Below, piece after piece: positions 17,265 to 24,800 of a stretch of 53,313 bases of DNA. Origin of the DNA: Pseudomonas sp. UFMG81 (GTDB taxonomy: Bacteria; Pseudomonadota; Gammaproteobacteria; Pseudomonadales; Pseudomonadaceae); assembly GCF_015354575.1 (NCBI RefSeq), contig NZ_JACAFQ010000010.1, forward strand, positions 1 through 53,313, written 5' to 3'. The position numbers and the translations under genes were made by a program. Each line of letters starts with the position of its first letter. Within the stretch, counting starts at the first letter, position 1. The notes beneath the pieces were generated by a model. It had not been told where the DNA came from. It searched no databases and was given only the letters and a program-made list of their open reading frames with translations.

Positions 17265-19346
17265 ATGAAGCATTTCCTCCCCAGCACCGCCCTCGCCCTC
17301 GTCATCGGGCTCGGCAGCCTCACGCTCGGTGGCAATGCGGCCGCCGCCAACAAGTGGGACAGCCTGCAACCAGACCGCGACGAGATCGTCGCCAGCCTGA
17401 ACGTGGTCGAGCTGCTCAAGCGCCACCACTACAGCAAGCCGCCGCTCGACGACGCCCGTTCGGTCATCATCTACGACAGCTACATCAAGCTGCTCGACCC
17501 GTCGCGCAGCTATTTCAACGCGGCCGACATCGCCGAATTCGACAAGTGGAAGACGCAGTTCGACGATTTTCTCAAAAGCGGTAACCTCGAGCCCGGCTTC
17601 ACCATCTACAAGCGCTACCTGGACCGTGTGAAGCAACGCCTGGACTACGCCCTCGGCGAGCTGAACAAGGGCGTGGACAAGATCGACTTCACCGTCAAGG
17701 AAGACCTGCTGGTCGACCGCAAGGACGCCCCGTGGATGAAGAACCAGGCCGAACTCGACGACCTGTGGCGCAAACGCGTGAAGGATGAGGTGCTGCGCCA
17801 GAAGATCGCCGGCAAGGACCTCAAGCAGATCCAGGAAACCCTGATCAAGCGCTACAAGAACCAGCTGGCGCGCCTGGACCAGACCCGTGCCGAAGACATC
17901 TTCCAGGCCTACATCAACACCTTTGCCCAGTCGTACGATCCGCACACCAACTACCTGTCGCCGGACAACGCCGAAAACTTCGACATCAACATGAGCCTGT
18001 CGCTCGAAGGCATCGGCGCGGTGCTGCAAAGCGACAACGACCAGGTCAAGATCGTGCGCCTGGTACCGGCGGGCCCTGCGGCGAAAACCAAGCAGGTGGC
18101 CCCCGCCGACAAGATCATCGGTGTCGCCCAGGGCAACAAGGAAATGGTCGACGTGGTCGGCTGGCGCCTGGACGAAGTGGTCAAGCTGATCCGTGGCCCG
18201 AAAGGCTCGGTGGTGCGCCTGGAGGTGATCCCGGCGAGCAACGCGCCGAACGACCAGACCAGCAAGATCGTCTCGATCACCCGCGAAGCGGTCAAGCTCG
18301 AAGAGCAGGCGGCGAAGAAGTCGGTGCTCAAGCTCAAGCAGGACGGCCGTGACTACAAGCTGGGGATCATCGAGATCCCGGCCTTCTACCTCGACTTCAA
18401 GGCCTATCGCGCGGGCGATCCGGACTACAAGAGCACCACCCGCGATGTGAAGAAGCTGCTCACCGAGCTGCAAAAAGAGAAAGTCGACGGCGTGGTCATC
18501 GACCTGCGCAACAACGGCGGCGGCTCGCTGCAGGAAGCCACCGAGCTGACCAGCCTGTTCATCGAGAAAGGCCCCACGGTGCTGGTGCGCAACAGCGACG
18601 GCCGCGTGGATGTGCTCGAAGACGAGAACCCCGGTGCCTTCTACAAAGGCCCGCTGGCGCTGTTGGTCAACCGCCTCTCGGCCTCGGCCTCGGAGATCTT
18701 CGCCGGCGCCATGCAGGACTACCACCGTGCGCTGATCATCGGTGGCCAGACCTTCGGCAAGGGCACCGTGCAAACCATCCAGCCGCTCAACCATGGCGAA
18801 CTCAAGCTCACCCTGGCCAAGTTCTACCGGGTCTCCGGGCAGAGCACCCAGCACCAGGGCGTACTGCCGGACATCGCCTATCCGTCGATCATCGACACCA
18901 AGGAAATCGGCGAGAGTGCGCTGCCCGAAGCCATGCCGTGGGACACCATCCGCCCGGTGGTCAAGCCGGCATCGGACCCGTTCAAGCCGTTCCTCGCCCA
19001 GCTCAAGGCGCAGCATGATGCACGCAGCGACAAGGATGCCGAGTTCGTCTACATCCGCGACCGCCTGGCGCTGACCCAGAAGCTGATGAACGAGAAGACC
19101 GTCAGCCTCAACGAGCAGGAACGCCGTGCCCGCCACGACCAGATCGAAGGCAAGCAGTTGGCGCTGGAGAACATTCGGCGCAAGGCCAAGGGCGAAGAGC
19201 CGCTCAAGGAGCTGAAGAAGGAAGACGAGGATGCGTTGCCGGCCGAGCCGGACGATACCAAGCCGGAGGACGACGCCTACCTGTCGGAAACCGGGCGCAT
19301 CCTGCTCGACTACCTGAGCCTGAGCACATCGGTGGCCAAGCACTGA
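17265..19346 (+). CDS. prc: Tail-specific (C-terminal processing) protease Prc
   Basis: Periplasmic S41 serine protease that trims or degrades proteins from the C-terminus; in Pseudomonas it affects cell-wall hydrolases and stress signalling. 693 residues from MKHFLPSTALALVIGLGSLT, a signal peptide ending NAAAA. Then an N-terminal helical domain, a PDZ domain near 225-310 (SLSLEGIGAVLQSDNDQVKI), and the protease core DLRNNGGGSL...SASASEIFAGAMQDY (catalytic Ser) and GGQTFGKGTVQ (catalytic Lys). An upstream in-frame ATG at 17232 would put charged residues before the signal peptide and is less likely. Confidence 0.95.
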   Translation: MKHFLPSTALALVIGLGSLTLGGNAAAANKWDSLQPDRDEIVASLNVVELLKRHHYSKPPLDDARSVIIYDSYIKLLDPSRSYFNAADIAEFDKWKTQFDDFLKSGNLEPGFTIYKRYLDRVKQRLDYALGELNKGVDKIDFTVKEDLLVDRKDAPWMKNQAELDDLWRKRVKDEVLRQKIAGKDLKQIQETLIKRYKNQLARLDQTRAEDIFQAYINTFAQSYDPHTNYLSPDNAENFDINMSLSLEGIGAVLQSDNDQVKIVRLVPAGPAAKTKQVAPADKIIGVAQGNKEMVDVVGWRLDEVVKLIRGPKGSVVRLEVIPASNAPNDQTSKIVSITREAVKLEEQAAKKSVLKLKQDGRDYKLGIIEIPAFYLDFKAYRAGDPDYKSTTRDVKKLLTELQKEKVDGVVIDLRNNGGGSLQEATELTSLFIEKGPTVLVRNSDGRVDVLEDENPGAFYKGPLALLVNRLSASASEIFAGAMQDYHRALIIGGQTFGKGTVQTIQPLNHGELKLTLAKFYRVSGQSTQHQGVLPDIAYPSIIDTKEIGESALPEAMPWDTIRPVVKPASDPFKPFLAQLKAQHDARSDKDAEFVYIRDRLALTQKLMNEKTVSLNEQERRARHDQIEGKQLALENIRRKAKGEEPLKELKKEDEDALPAEPDDTKPEDDAYLSETGRILLDYLSLSTSVAKH

Positions 19347-19406
19347 GTAGTGGCAGAATAATGTGACCTGTCATCAAACAGTCATCGGGCTGTCGTGAAA
19401 TAGAAG

Positions 19407-19437
19407 GGCCGGGCGTGAAAGCGCCCGGCCTTTTTCT
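19407..19437 (+). terminator. Rho-independent terminator after prc
   Basis: GGCCGGGCG-TGAAAG-CGCCCGGCC followed by TTTTTCT. A 9-bp GC-only stem with a U tract, 60 bp after the prc stop codon and 18 bp before the next start. Confidence 0.95.
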
Positions 19438-19454
19438 ATTCAGGAAAGCAAGCC

Positions 19455-21212
19455 ATGACCGTTACCGAACAGCTCAGCGCATTGAGCGCCATTCTGGCTC
19501 AACGAAGCGTACACAGCCTGTTCCAGCCCATCGTCTGCCTTTCCGAACGGAGGATTCTCGGCTACGAAGCCCTGAGCCGCGGCCCCTCCAACAGCCCGCT
19601 GCATTCGCCTCTGAACCTGTTCGCCATCGCCCGTCAGGCCGGCCGCTTGAGCGAGCTGGAAGTGCTGTGCCGCGAAACGGCCTGCCGGCGTTTTGCCGAG
19701 CAGGGCCTGGAAGGCAAGCTGTTCCTCAACGTCTCGCCCGAATCCCTGCTCGAGCCGCACTACCCTTCCGGGCGCACCCTGAAGATGCTGGAGCAGGTCG
19801 GCCTGCCGCCGAGCCGCGTGGTGATCGAGCTCACCGAACAAACCCCCACCGAAGACTTCCAGCTGCTGTTCAATGCCCTGCACCACTACCGCGACATGGG
19901 TTTTTCCATCGCCCTGGATGACCTGGGTGCCGGGTACTCGAGCCTGCGCCTGTGGTCGGAGCTGCGCCCGGACTACGTGAAGATCGACCGTCATTTCATC
20001 GATGGCATCCACCAGGACCCACTCAAGCGTGAGTTCGTCGGCTCCATCCTGCAGATCGCCCGCGCCTCCCGGGCCCAGGTAATCGCCGAAGGCATCGAAC
20101 TGACCGAGGAGCTCAGTGTACTGAGCGAGATGGGCGTGGACCTGCTGCAAGGTTACCTGCTGGGCCGCCCGCAGGAGTTCGCCGCACGGGAATGCCAGAA
20201 CCTGTTACCGCTGGCGCCCGGCAACCTGGTGGTGCTCGGCGAGGAACACGGCGACCTCGCTGCCCTGCTGATCCAGCAACCGACCGTCACCCTCGATACC
20301 CCTACCCAGCAGGTGCTCGCCGCGTTCCGCCGCCAGGCCAACCTGAACTCTGTCGCGGTGCTGGACGTGCGTGGCAAACCCTGTGGCATTGTCCATCGCC
20401 ACTCGCTGTCCGATGCCCTGCTACAGCCTTTTGGCACCGACCTGTTCGCGCGCAAGCCCATCAGCCGGCTGATGAGCGAGGATTTTCTCGCCGTCGAGCG
20501 CGGGCAGTCGTTGCAGCAGGTCAGCCGGTTGCTTACCAGCCGTGCCCGGCAACGTATCGAGGAGGATTTCATCATCACCCAGAGCGGTCGCTACCTGGGC
20601 TTGGGGCGGGTGATCGATGTGCTGAAGCTGATCACCGAGCAGAAGCTCCAGCAGGCCCGGCACGCCAACCCGTTGACCCTGCTGCCGGGTAACGTGCCGA
20701 TCCAGCAGTGCCTGGCACGCTTGCTGGAACAACGACGCGAGGCAGCGGTGTGCTATGTGGACATCGATAGCTTCAAACCCTTCAACGACATCTACGGCTA
20801 TGCCCGTGGCGATGAAGTGCTGCTGTGCCTGGCCCAGTGCCTGAACGATTGCGTCGACCCGAGCCGTGATTTCGTCGGGCATATCGGCGGCGATGATTTC
20901 ATGCTGGTGCTGGGTTCCAAAGACTGGCGCGAGCGCTTGCAACGGCTGGTGGAGGCGTTTGCCCGCCAATGCCTGCGGTTCTATCGCGCCGAGCATGTCG
21001 CAGCCGGATGCTTCATTGCCCATAACCGCATGGGGCAGCGCGAGACCTTTGCACTGCTGTCGCTGTCGATCGGCGTGGTATGGCTGGCCGCTGACATCAG
21101 CGAGCCGCTCGATGCCGGACAGTTGGCAGACCTGGCATCGCAGGCCAAGCGCCAGGCCAAGGAGACACAGGGGTCGAGCCTGAGCCTGATCGACACCTCG
21201 ATACCTGCCTGA
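19455..21212 (+). CDS. EAL-CBS-GGDEF c-di-GMP protein
   Basis: 585 residues. The EAL domain (about 10-245) has all key motifs: YEALSRG, LNVSPE, IELTEQ, ALDDLGAGYSS, YVKIDRHF, VIAEGIEL and QGYLLGRP, so phosphodiesterase activity is likely. Two CBS repeats occupy about 270-390 (VAVLDVRGKPCGIVHRHSLS). The C-terminal GGDEF domain (about 415-570) has GGDDF in place of GGDEF at the active site, YVDIDSFKPFNDIYGYARGD before it. The Glu to Asp change may lower cyclase activity. The order EAL-CBS-GGDEF is reversed from the common GGDEF-EAL and matches the protein beside prc in P. aeruginosa. No membrane segment: cytosolic. Confidence 0.93.
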   Translation: MTVTEQLSALSAILAQRSVHSLFQPIVCLSERRILGYEALSRGPSNSPLHSPLNLFAIARQAGRLSELEVLCRETACRRFAEQGLEGKLFLNVSPESLLEPHYPSGRTLKMLEQVGLPPSRVVIELTEQTPTEDFQLLFNALHHYRDMGFSIALDDLGAGYSSLRLWSELRPDYVKIDRHFIDGIHQDPLKREFVGSILQIARASRAQVIAEGIELTEELSVLSEMGVDLLQGYLLGRPQEFAARECQNLLPLAPGNLVVLGEEHGDLAALLIQQPTVTLDTPTQQVLAAFRRQANLNSVAVLDVRGKPCGIVHRHSLSDALLQPFGTDLFARKPISRLMSEDFLAVERGQSLQQVSRLLTSRARQRIEEDFIITQSGRYLGLGRVIDVLKLITEQKLQQARHANPLTLLPGNVPIQQCLARLLEQRREAAVCYVDIDSFKPFNDIYGYARGDEVLLCLAQCLNDCVDPSRDFVGHIGGDDFMLVLGSKDWRERLQRLVEAFARQCLRFYRAEHVAAGCFIAHNRMGQRETFALLSLSIGVVWLAADISEPLDAGQLADLASQAKRQAKETQGSSLSLIDTSIPA

Positions 21213-21228
21213 ACGGGCGGCGCGGCGC

Positions 21229-21304
21229 TTTGTGGGGGCGGGATTACCCGCCAATGCCCTGATGACACCCCCGACGCTTTCGCGGGTATACCCGCGCCCA
21301 CACG
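21229..21304. repeat. Degenerate REP-like inverted pair
   Basis: TGGGGGCGGGATTACCCGCC and TTTCGCGGGTATACCCGCGCCCAC resemble a diverged REP pair (ATTACCCGCC instead of CTTGCCCGC). It lies in a convergent gap. Confidence 0.6.
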
Positions 21305-21319
21305 ACTGCCGCGAGTGCC

Positions 21320-21688
21320 TTACGCCTCTTCCGGATACCGGTACTCGAACACCCGCACCACTTCCGAGGCATGCCATGAGGCCGCCTCCATGCCATCCAC
21401 GGGCCCGTTGAACCTACCCAAACGCTCGACGCACTCGAAAAAGCCGGTACGCGGCAGGCGGCTGGCGCCCTGGCTGATCACCAGCGAGCTGCGCAAGGGT
21501 TGCTCGGCGCGGGCATCGAGCAGCGCCAGGTACTCCAGCGCCGCAGTGAGCGTCTGCATCGCCGGGCTGGGCAGTTGCAGGCGTTCGAGCAGCGCACGGT
21601 AGGTGAGCAGGTGGCGTTGACGGCGGGCCAGGTCGAGCTCGGTCAGCAGGTTTTCCCAGTGCTGGCGGCTGATCCTGACCTGGCTCAT
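21320..21688 (-). CDS. Uncharacterised partner of the Phd/XRE-like regulator
   Basis: 122 residues, MSQVRISRQHWENLLTELDL then a helical stretch (RRQRHLLTYRALLERLQL, TLTAALEYLALLDARAEQ) and a C-terminal part with LPRTGFFECVERLGRF and WHASEVVRVFEYRYPEEA. No signal peptide or membrane segment and no toxin active site is recognised. Its ATG overlaps the stop of the preceding regulator gene by 4 bp (ATGA), so the two are translationally coupled. It could be a toxin, a co-regulator or an enzyme; I do not recognise it. Confidence 0.75.
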   Translation of the reverse strand: MSQVRISRQHWENLLTELDLARRQRHLLTYRALLERLQLPSPAMQTLTAALEYLALLDARAEQPLRSSLVISQGASRLPRTGFFECVERLGRFNGPVDGMEAASWHASEVVRVFEYRYPEEA

Positions 21689-22029
21689 GACGGTTCGCTC
21701 CAGCCGGCCACGCCCAGGTGCCAGGCCAGGCTGCGCAGGATCGCGGCATCCGGGCGGCGCTCGCCGGATTCGATCATCGCAAGGTAAGCCGGGCTGATCC
21801 CGACGTTGCGCGCCAACAGCTCCGGGGCCATGCCCTTGGCCTGACGCAACGACGCCAGCTGGTCCAGTGAGGACAGGCTGGCGGTTTGAGTGGAGGCTTC
21901 TTCGTTGCTGGTGATGGAAGGTGCCATGGCGGGTGACTGGCCCGCAGCCACGAGCAACGCTTGATACTGCTCCCAGGGAACCACTGCGTACTCGGGCTGA
22001 CCGTCCCGGCTGATGACCTGAATACCCAT
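21685..22029 (-). CDS. XRE-family regulator with Phd-like N-terminus
   Basis: 114 residues. The N-terminus, GIQVISRDGQPEYAVVPWEQ then YQALL, resembles the Phd/YefM antitoxin strand-helix pattern. After a Ser/Thr-rich linker (about 35-55), a Cro/CI helix-turn-helix occupies about 56-110 (LASLRQAKGMAPELLARNVG, ISPAYLAMIESGERRPD). It is the first gene of a two-gene unit and probably autoregulates; the upstream stretch CGGCATGTAATCCGTAGGCA may hold its operator. An antitoxin role is inferred from architecture and coupling only. Confidence 0.8.
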   Translation of the reverse strand: MGIQVISRDGQPEYAVVPWEQYQALLVAAGQSPAMAPSITSNEEASTQTASLSSLDQLASLRQAKGMAPELLARNVGISPAYLAMIESGERRPDAAILRSLAWHLGVAGWSEPS

Positions 22030-22118
22030 ACAACCCCCTTTTGTAGGATTACGGCATGTAATCCGTAGGCATAACGCTTATGCCAATTATATTACCAACC
22101 TCGGGGGTTCGCCGTGAA

Positions 22119-22559
22119 TCACTGCCTTGGGCGCTCCAGGCGCAGGGCCTCGGGAGTGTCCGGCAGGCGTTCGACCACGCGCAGTTTCTCCGGTGCCTGG
22201 CTGGCGCGCCAGGCCTTGAAACGGGCCAGTTCATCGGCCACGGTCTTGAGCACCCACCCCAGCACGGCAATATCGTCGAGGAACCCGACGCCCAGCAGCC
22301 AGTCGGGGATGGCATCCAGGGGGCTGACGAAGTACAGCAAACCGGCGACGATGGTCACCAGCGCCTTGGGGCTCACCGCGCGGTACTCGCCCCGCCACCA
22401 GGCCAGGCACAAGGCCTGCAACAAGCGTACGTCCTCACGTAATTGGCCAATCCTGGGGCCTTTGCGGGCCACGGCGAACAACAGCGCCGGCAAACGGCCA
22501 CGGCTGAGCAGGCGCTCGGCCAGCGGCAGAAAGCGAGCGAAATTCCAGGGTGCGCTCAT
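22119..22559 (-). CDS. DUF1232 (YkvA-like) protein
   Basis: 146 residues with the DUF1232 core VTIVAGLLYFVSPLDAIPDW then LLGVGFLDDIAVLGWVLKTV, the family's signature YxxSPiDxiPD. The core has one or two hydrophobic helices, so it may be membrane-associated. No function is known for the family. The start at 22559 has GGAGG 6 bp upstream. The upstream region carries two perfect inverted DnaA boxes. Confidence 0.88.
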   Translation of the reverse strand: MSAPWNFARFLPLAERLLSRGRLPALLFAVARKGPRIGQLREDVRLLQALCLAWWRGEYRAVSPKALVTIVAGLLYFVSPLDAIPDWLLGVGFLDDIAVLGWVLKTVADELARFKAWRASQAPEKLRVVERLPDTPEALRLERPRQ

Positions 22560-22580
22560 GCAACCTCCAGAGGAGCAGGC

Positions 22581-22609
22581 AGGTTATCCACATTTATTGT
22601 GGATAACCT
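22581..22609. promoter_or_regulatory. Inverted pair of perfect DnaA boxes
   Basis: AGGTTATCCACA, 5-nt spacer TTTAT, then TGTGGATAACCT: a 12-bp perfect inverted repeat, each arm holding the consensus DnaA box TTATCCACA. It lies 22-50 bp upstream of the DUF1232 gene start, where it could overlap the promoter. DnaA binding is inferred from consensus only. Confidence 0.65.
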
Positions 22610-22698
22610 TGTGAACAGGACAGCCTTTGCGCCGTTTGGTCCCCGCCGGGCAAGGGCCGGGCACGGATCGGGCGTTTTTTACACAGTCGTTTCAAAGG

Positions 22699-22713
22699 CG
22701 CAAACGTTTTGCG
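22699..22713. promoter_or_regulatory. LacI/PurR-like palindrome
   Basis: CGCAAACGTTTTGCG is a near-perfect palindrome of the type bound by LacI-family regulators (for example PurR ACGCAAACGTTTTCGT). No such regulator is in the window. It lies between the DUF1232 start and the FKBP stop. Confidence 0.3.
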
Positions 22714-22794
22714 ACACCTCGTCGCAGGATTCGCTCGCGGCATTGTGTGCGACAGTGACGGACGCCAACGGTTCGCGTCAACTGCCTGCAAAAA

Positions 22795-22823
22795 CGACGA
22801 CGCCCCGTCGAGACGGGGCGCCG
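22795..22823 (-). terminator. Terminator of the FKBP lipoprotein gene
   Basis: On the minus strand CGCCCCGTCTCGACGGGGCG is followed by TCGTCGTTTTT, about 20 bp after the FKBP stop codon. Confidence 0.85.
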
Positions 22824-22843
22824 TTGTACAGCAGAGGTTGCGC

Positions 22844-23572
22844 TTACTCAGCCTGGGCCGGTTCGGCGTCCTGCTTGCTCGGGTCTTTGATACCCAGCAG
22901 TTCCAGGTCGAACACCAGTACCGAGTTGGCCGGGATCAGCGGGCTCGGGCTCTGGGCGCCGTAGGCCAGTTCAGCTGGAATGTACAGCTTGTACTTCTCG
23001 CCGACGTGCATCAGTTGCAGGCCTTCGACCCAACCTGGGATCACGCCGCTGACTGGCAGGTCGATGGGCGCGCCGCGCTCGACGGAGCTGTCGAACACCT
23101 TGCCGTCGATCAGCTTGCCTTCGTAGTGGACGGTGACCACATCGGTCGGTTTGGGTTGAGGGCCGTCGGCCTTCTTGACCACTTCGTACTGCAGGCCAGA
23201 GGCGGTGGTGACCACGCCGGCCTTCTTGCCGTTCTCTTCGAGGAATTTCTTGCCTTTGGCGGCCGCTTCTTCGCTGGCCTTGGCCAGGCGTTCTTCGGCG
23301 CGCTTCTGCAGGGCGGTGAAGGCCTCGACCAGCTCTTCATCCTTGATGCGCTGTTCTTTCTTGCCAACAGCGTCCTCGATACCTTGGGCGACGGCTTTGG
23401 AGTCCAGGTCGTCCATGCCTTCCTGGGCCAGGCTCTTGCCCATGTTCAGGCCGATACCGTAGGAGGCTTTCTGCGCCGGAGTCTTCAACTCGACGCTGCT
23501 GGTCTGGGCGTCGCAGCCCGCCAGCACCAGACCTACCAGGGCAACCGCAGCCGCCAGACGAGTTTGTTTCAT
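22844..23572 (-). CDS. Mip/FkpA-type FKBP peptidyl-prolyl isomerase lipoprotein
   Basis: 242 residues from MKQTRLAAAVALVGLVLAGC, a lipoprotein signal with lipobox LAGC (Cys20), so it should be lipid-anchored facing the periplasm. An N-terminal helical dimerisation domain (SYGIGLNMGKSLAQEGMDDL, LVEAFTALQKRAEERLAKAS) is followed by a complete FKBP domain (VTVHYEGKLIDGKVFDSSVE; VIPGWVEGLQLMHVGEKYKL; IPAELAYGAQSPSPLIPANS). It catalyses prolyl isomerisation and chaperones envelope proteins. The start at 23572 with AAGGA is preferred over an ATG at 23596. Names fklB or fkpA are both used for such genes. Confidence 0.93.
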   Translation of the reverse strand: MKQTRLAAAVALVGLVLAGCDAQTSSVELKTPAQKASYGIGLNMGKSLAQEGMDDLDSKAVAQGIEDAVGKKEQRIKDEELVEAFTALQKRAEERLAKASEEAAAKGKKFLEENGKKAGVVTTASGLQYEVVKKADGPQPKPTDVVTVHYEGKLIDGKVFDSSVERGAPIDLPVSGVIPGWVEGLQLMHVGEKYKLYIPAELAYGAQSPSPLIPANSVLVFDLELLGIKDPSKQDAEPAQAE

Positions 23573-23764
23573 GCTGATTCCTTGTTCATGCGCCATAAGG
23601 GCAAATCAGGGTAAAGCCGCGAGCTTAGCAGGCGGTCGTGACCAATGGCTACCGGCATAAGAGCGGGTTGGGGGCTGGAAGTTCCTGGGTGAAAGGTTGT
23701 TCATGGTGGGGGCTTGCAGCCAATGGCCAGTATGGGTGGTTTTGGGTAGGGTGCTGGGTGGTTT

Positions 23765-23786
23765 GGGCTTGGGCTTGGGCTTGGGG
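23765..23786 (+). repeat. (GGGCTT)n run, perfect G-quadruplex motif
   Basis: Four G-tracts of three or four separated by CTT (GGG-CTT three times, then GGGG), inside a 150-bp G-rich stretch (23660-23790) upstream of the FKBP gene. The three-base loops match a stable parallel G-quadruplex pattern. Confidence 0.7.
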
Positions 23787-24114
23787 ATTAGTGTGCTGGT
23801 TTTTAGATTTCGGTGCATATCCATTCACGATAGCGACTTTTCGTCACCTTTCCGCCCTTACGGCGGCTTACTTTGCTCTTGCCTCGCCGGCCGCGGCCAA
23901 AGTAAGCAAAACCGCCTGCTCCCATCATCCGGCCCCTACGCTGCGCTTCGGGGTTCCCTCACTCCGGCCTTGCTCCCGCGTGGACGCACCGAAGGGCCAT
24001 CCATGGCCCATCGGTGCTCGATGGGCATCCATGCCCATCGCCCCGCTCCGCAAGTCCTACGTTCGGCCTCCTGAAGTCGCGTTTGGCGGTGACTGGACTA
24101 TCGCGCGCTTAGAA

Positions 24115-24144
24115 GCAAGAGCAAGAGCAAGAGCAAGAGCAAGA
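24115..24144 (+). repeat. Hexanucleotide tandem repeat (GCAAGA)5
   Basis: Five perfect GCAAGA units at the inner end of the left half of the composite repeat. The second copy also has five units (52848-52877). Confidence 0.9.
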
Positions 24145-24185
24145 GCAGATCGTGCTTAATCGTTGTTGATCTGTTGTTTGTAATG

Positions 24186-24270
24186 GCCTGTTCGCCGGCA
24201 AGGCCGGCTCCTACGGACGGTGTGCAGTTTAAAGTTCGTACACCCGTAGGAGCCGGCTTGCCGGCGAATG
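24186..24270. repeat. REP inverted pair in the core of composite copy 1
   Basis: TTCGCCGGCAAGGCCGGCTC and GAGCCGGCTTGCCGGCGAAT face each other, each bordered by CTACGG/CCGTAG. One unit has an extra G (AAGGCC) relative to copy 2. Confidence 0.88.
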
Positions 24271-24610
24271 CAATTTGATATCCAACACAACAAACAACCA
24301 GCGACAGCTGCGCCAATATAGGCGCCGCCCCTAACTTCGCGACTTCAGGAGGCCGATCGGAGGGCTTGCGGAGGGAGGCGACGGGCATGGATGCCCGTCG
24401 AGCACCGATGGGCCATGGATGGCCCTTCGGTGCGTACTCCCGGGAGCAAGACCGGAGTGAGGGAACCCCGGAGCGCAGCGCAGGGGCCGTATGAATGGAG
24501 CGAGCATTTTTTGGTTACTTTTTGATGCTTCAAAAAGTGACCCGCCGTAAGGGCGGAAAGGTGAATAAGCGTCACACTCACAAATGGATATGCTCACAAC
24601 TTAAAAACCG

Positions 24611-24718
24611 CCAACCAATTAACCAACCAATCAATTAACCAATTAACCAATCAACCAATCAACCAATCAACCAATCAACCAATCAACCAATCAACCAATC
24701 AACCAATCAACCAATCAA
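24611..24718 (+). repeat. Octanucleotide tandem repeat (CCAATCAA)9
   Basis: Nine perfect head-to-tail CCAATCAA units from 24647 to 24718, preceded by degenerate versions (CCAATTAA, CCAACCAAT) from 24611. It joins the composite repeat to the 3' flank of the LysR gene. A short degenerate version follows the repeat fragment near 400-430. An array of this kind is prone to slippage. Confidence 0.92.
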
Positions 24719-24800
24719 CCAGCTTAAAGACCAAAACTTGATCGGCAGCACTAATGGAAAACCCCTAAAGTACGCCCAAGGAAAGTTGACACGCAGCCAT

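Larger units (their letters stand above)
23813..24600. repeat. Composite long inverted repeat, copy 1
   Basis: The left half (23813-24150) begins GCATATCCATTCACGATAGC and contains CACCTTTCCGCCCTTACGGC, a 250-bp GC-rich core (GGCCATCCATGGCCCATCGG, GGGCATCCATGCCCATCG) and five GCAAGA units. The right half (24300-24600) is a diverged reverse complement of the same elements, ending in AAATGGATATGCTCACAACT. A REP pair and the phrase AATGCAATTTGATATCCAAC lie between. The short reading frames in it are conserved only because the DNA is; no start signals or family matches support them as genes. A very similar copy is at 52.56 kb. Confidence 0.85.

Noticed and set aside
21229..21304. Rho-independent terminator
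   Set aside because: The palindromes fit a degenerate REP pair better and no T tract follows.
23881..24140. Short frames repeated in each composite copy (for example ones ending RSAS or reading LLLLLL)
   Set aside because: They follow the repeated DNA, including the hexamer run, and have no ribosome-binding site or recognisable family. Similar frames are commonly over-annotated in Pseudomonas.
24611..24718. CRISPR-like array
   Set aside because: The units are 8 bp and directly abutting, with no spacers and no cas genes.
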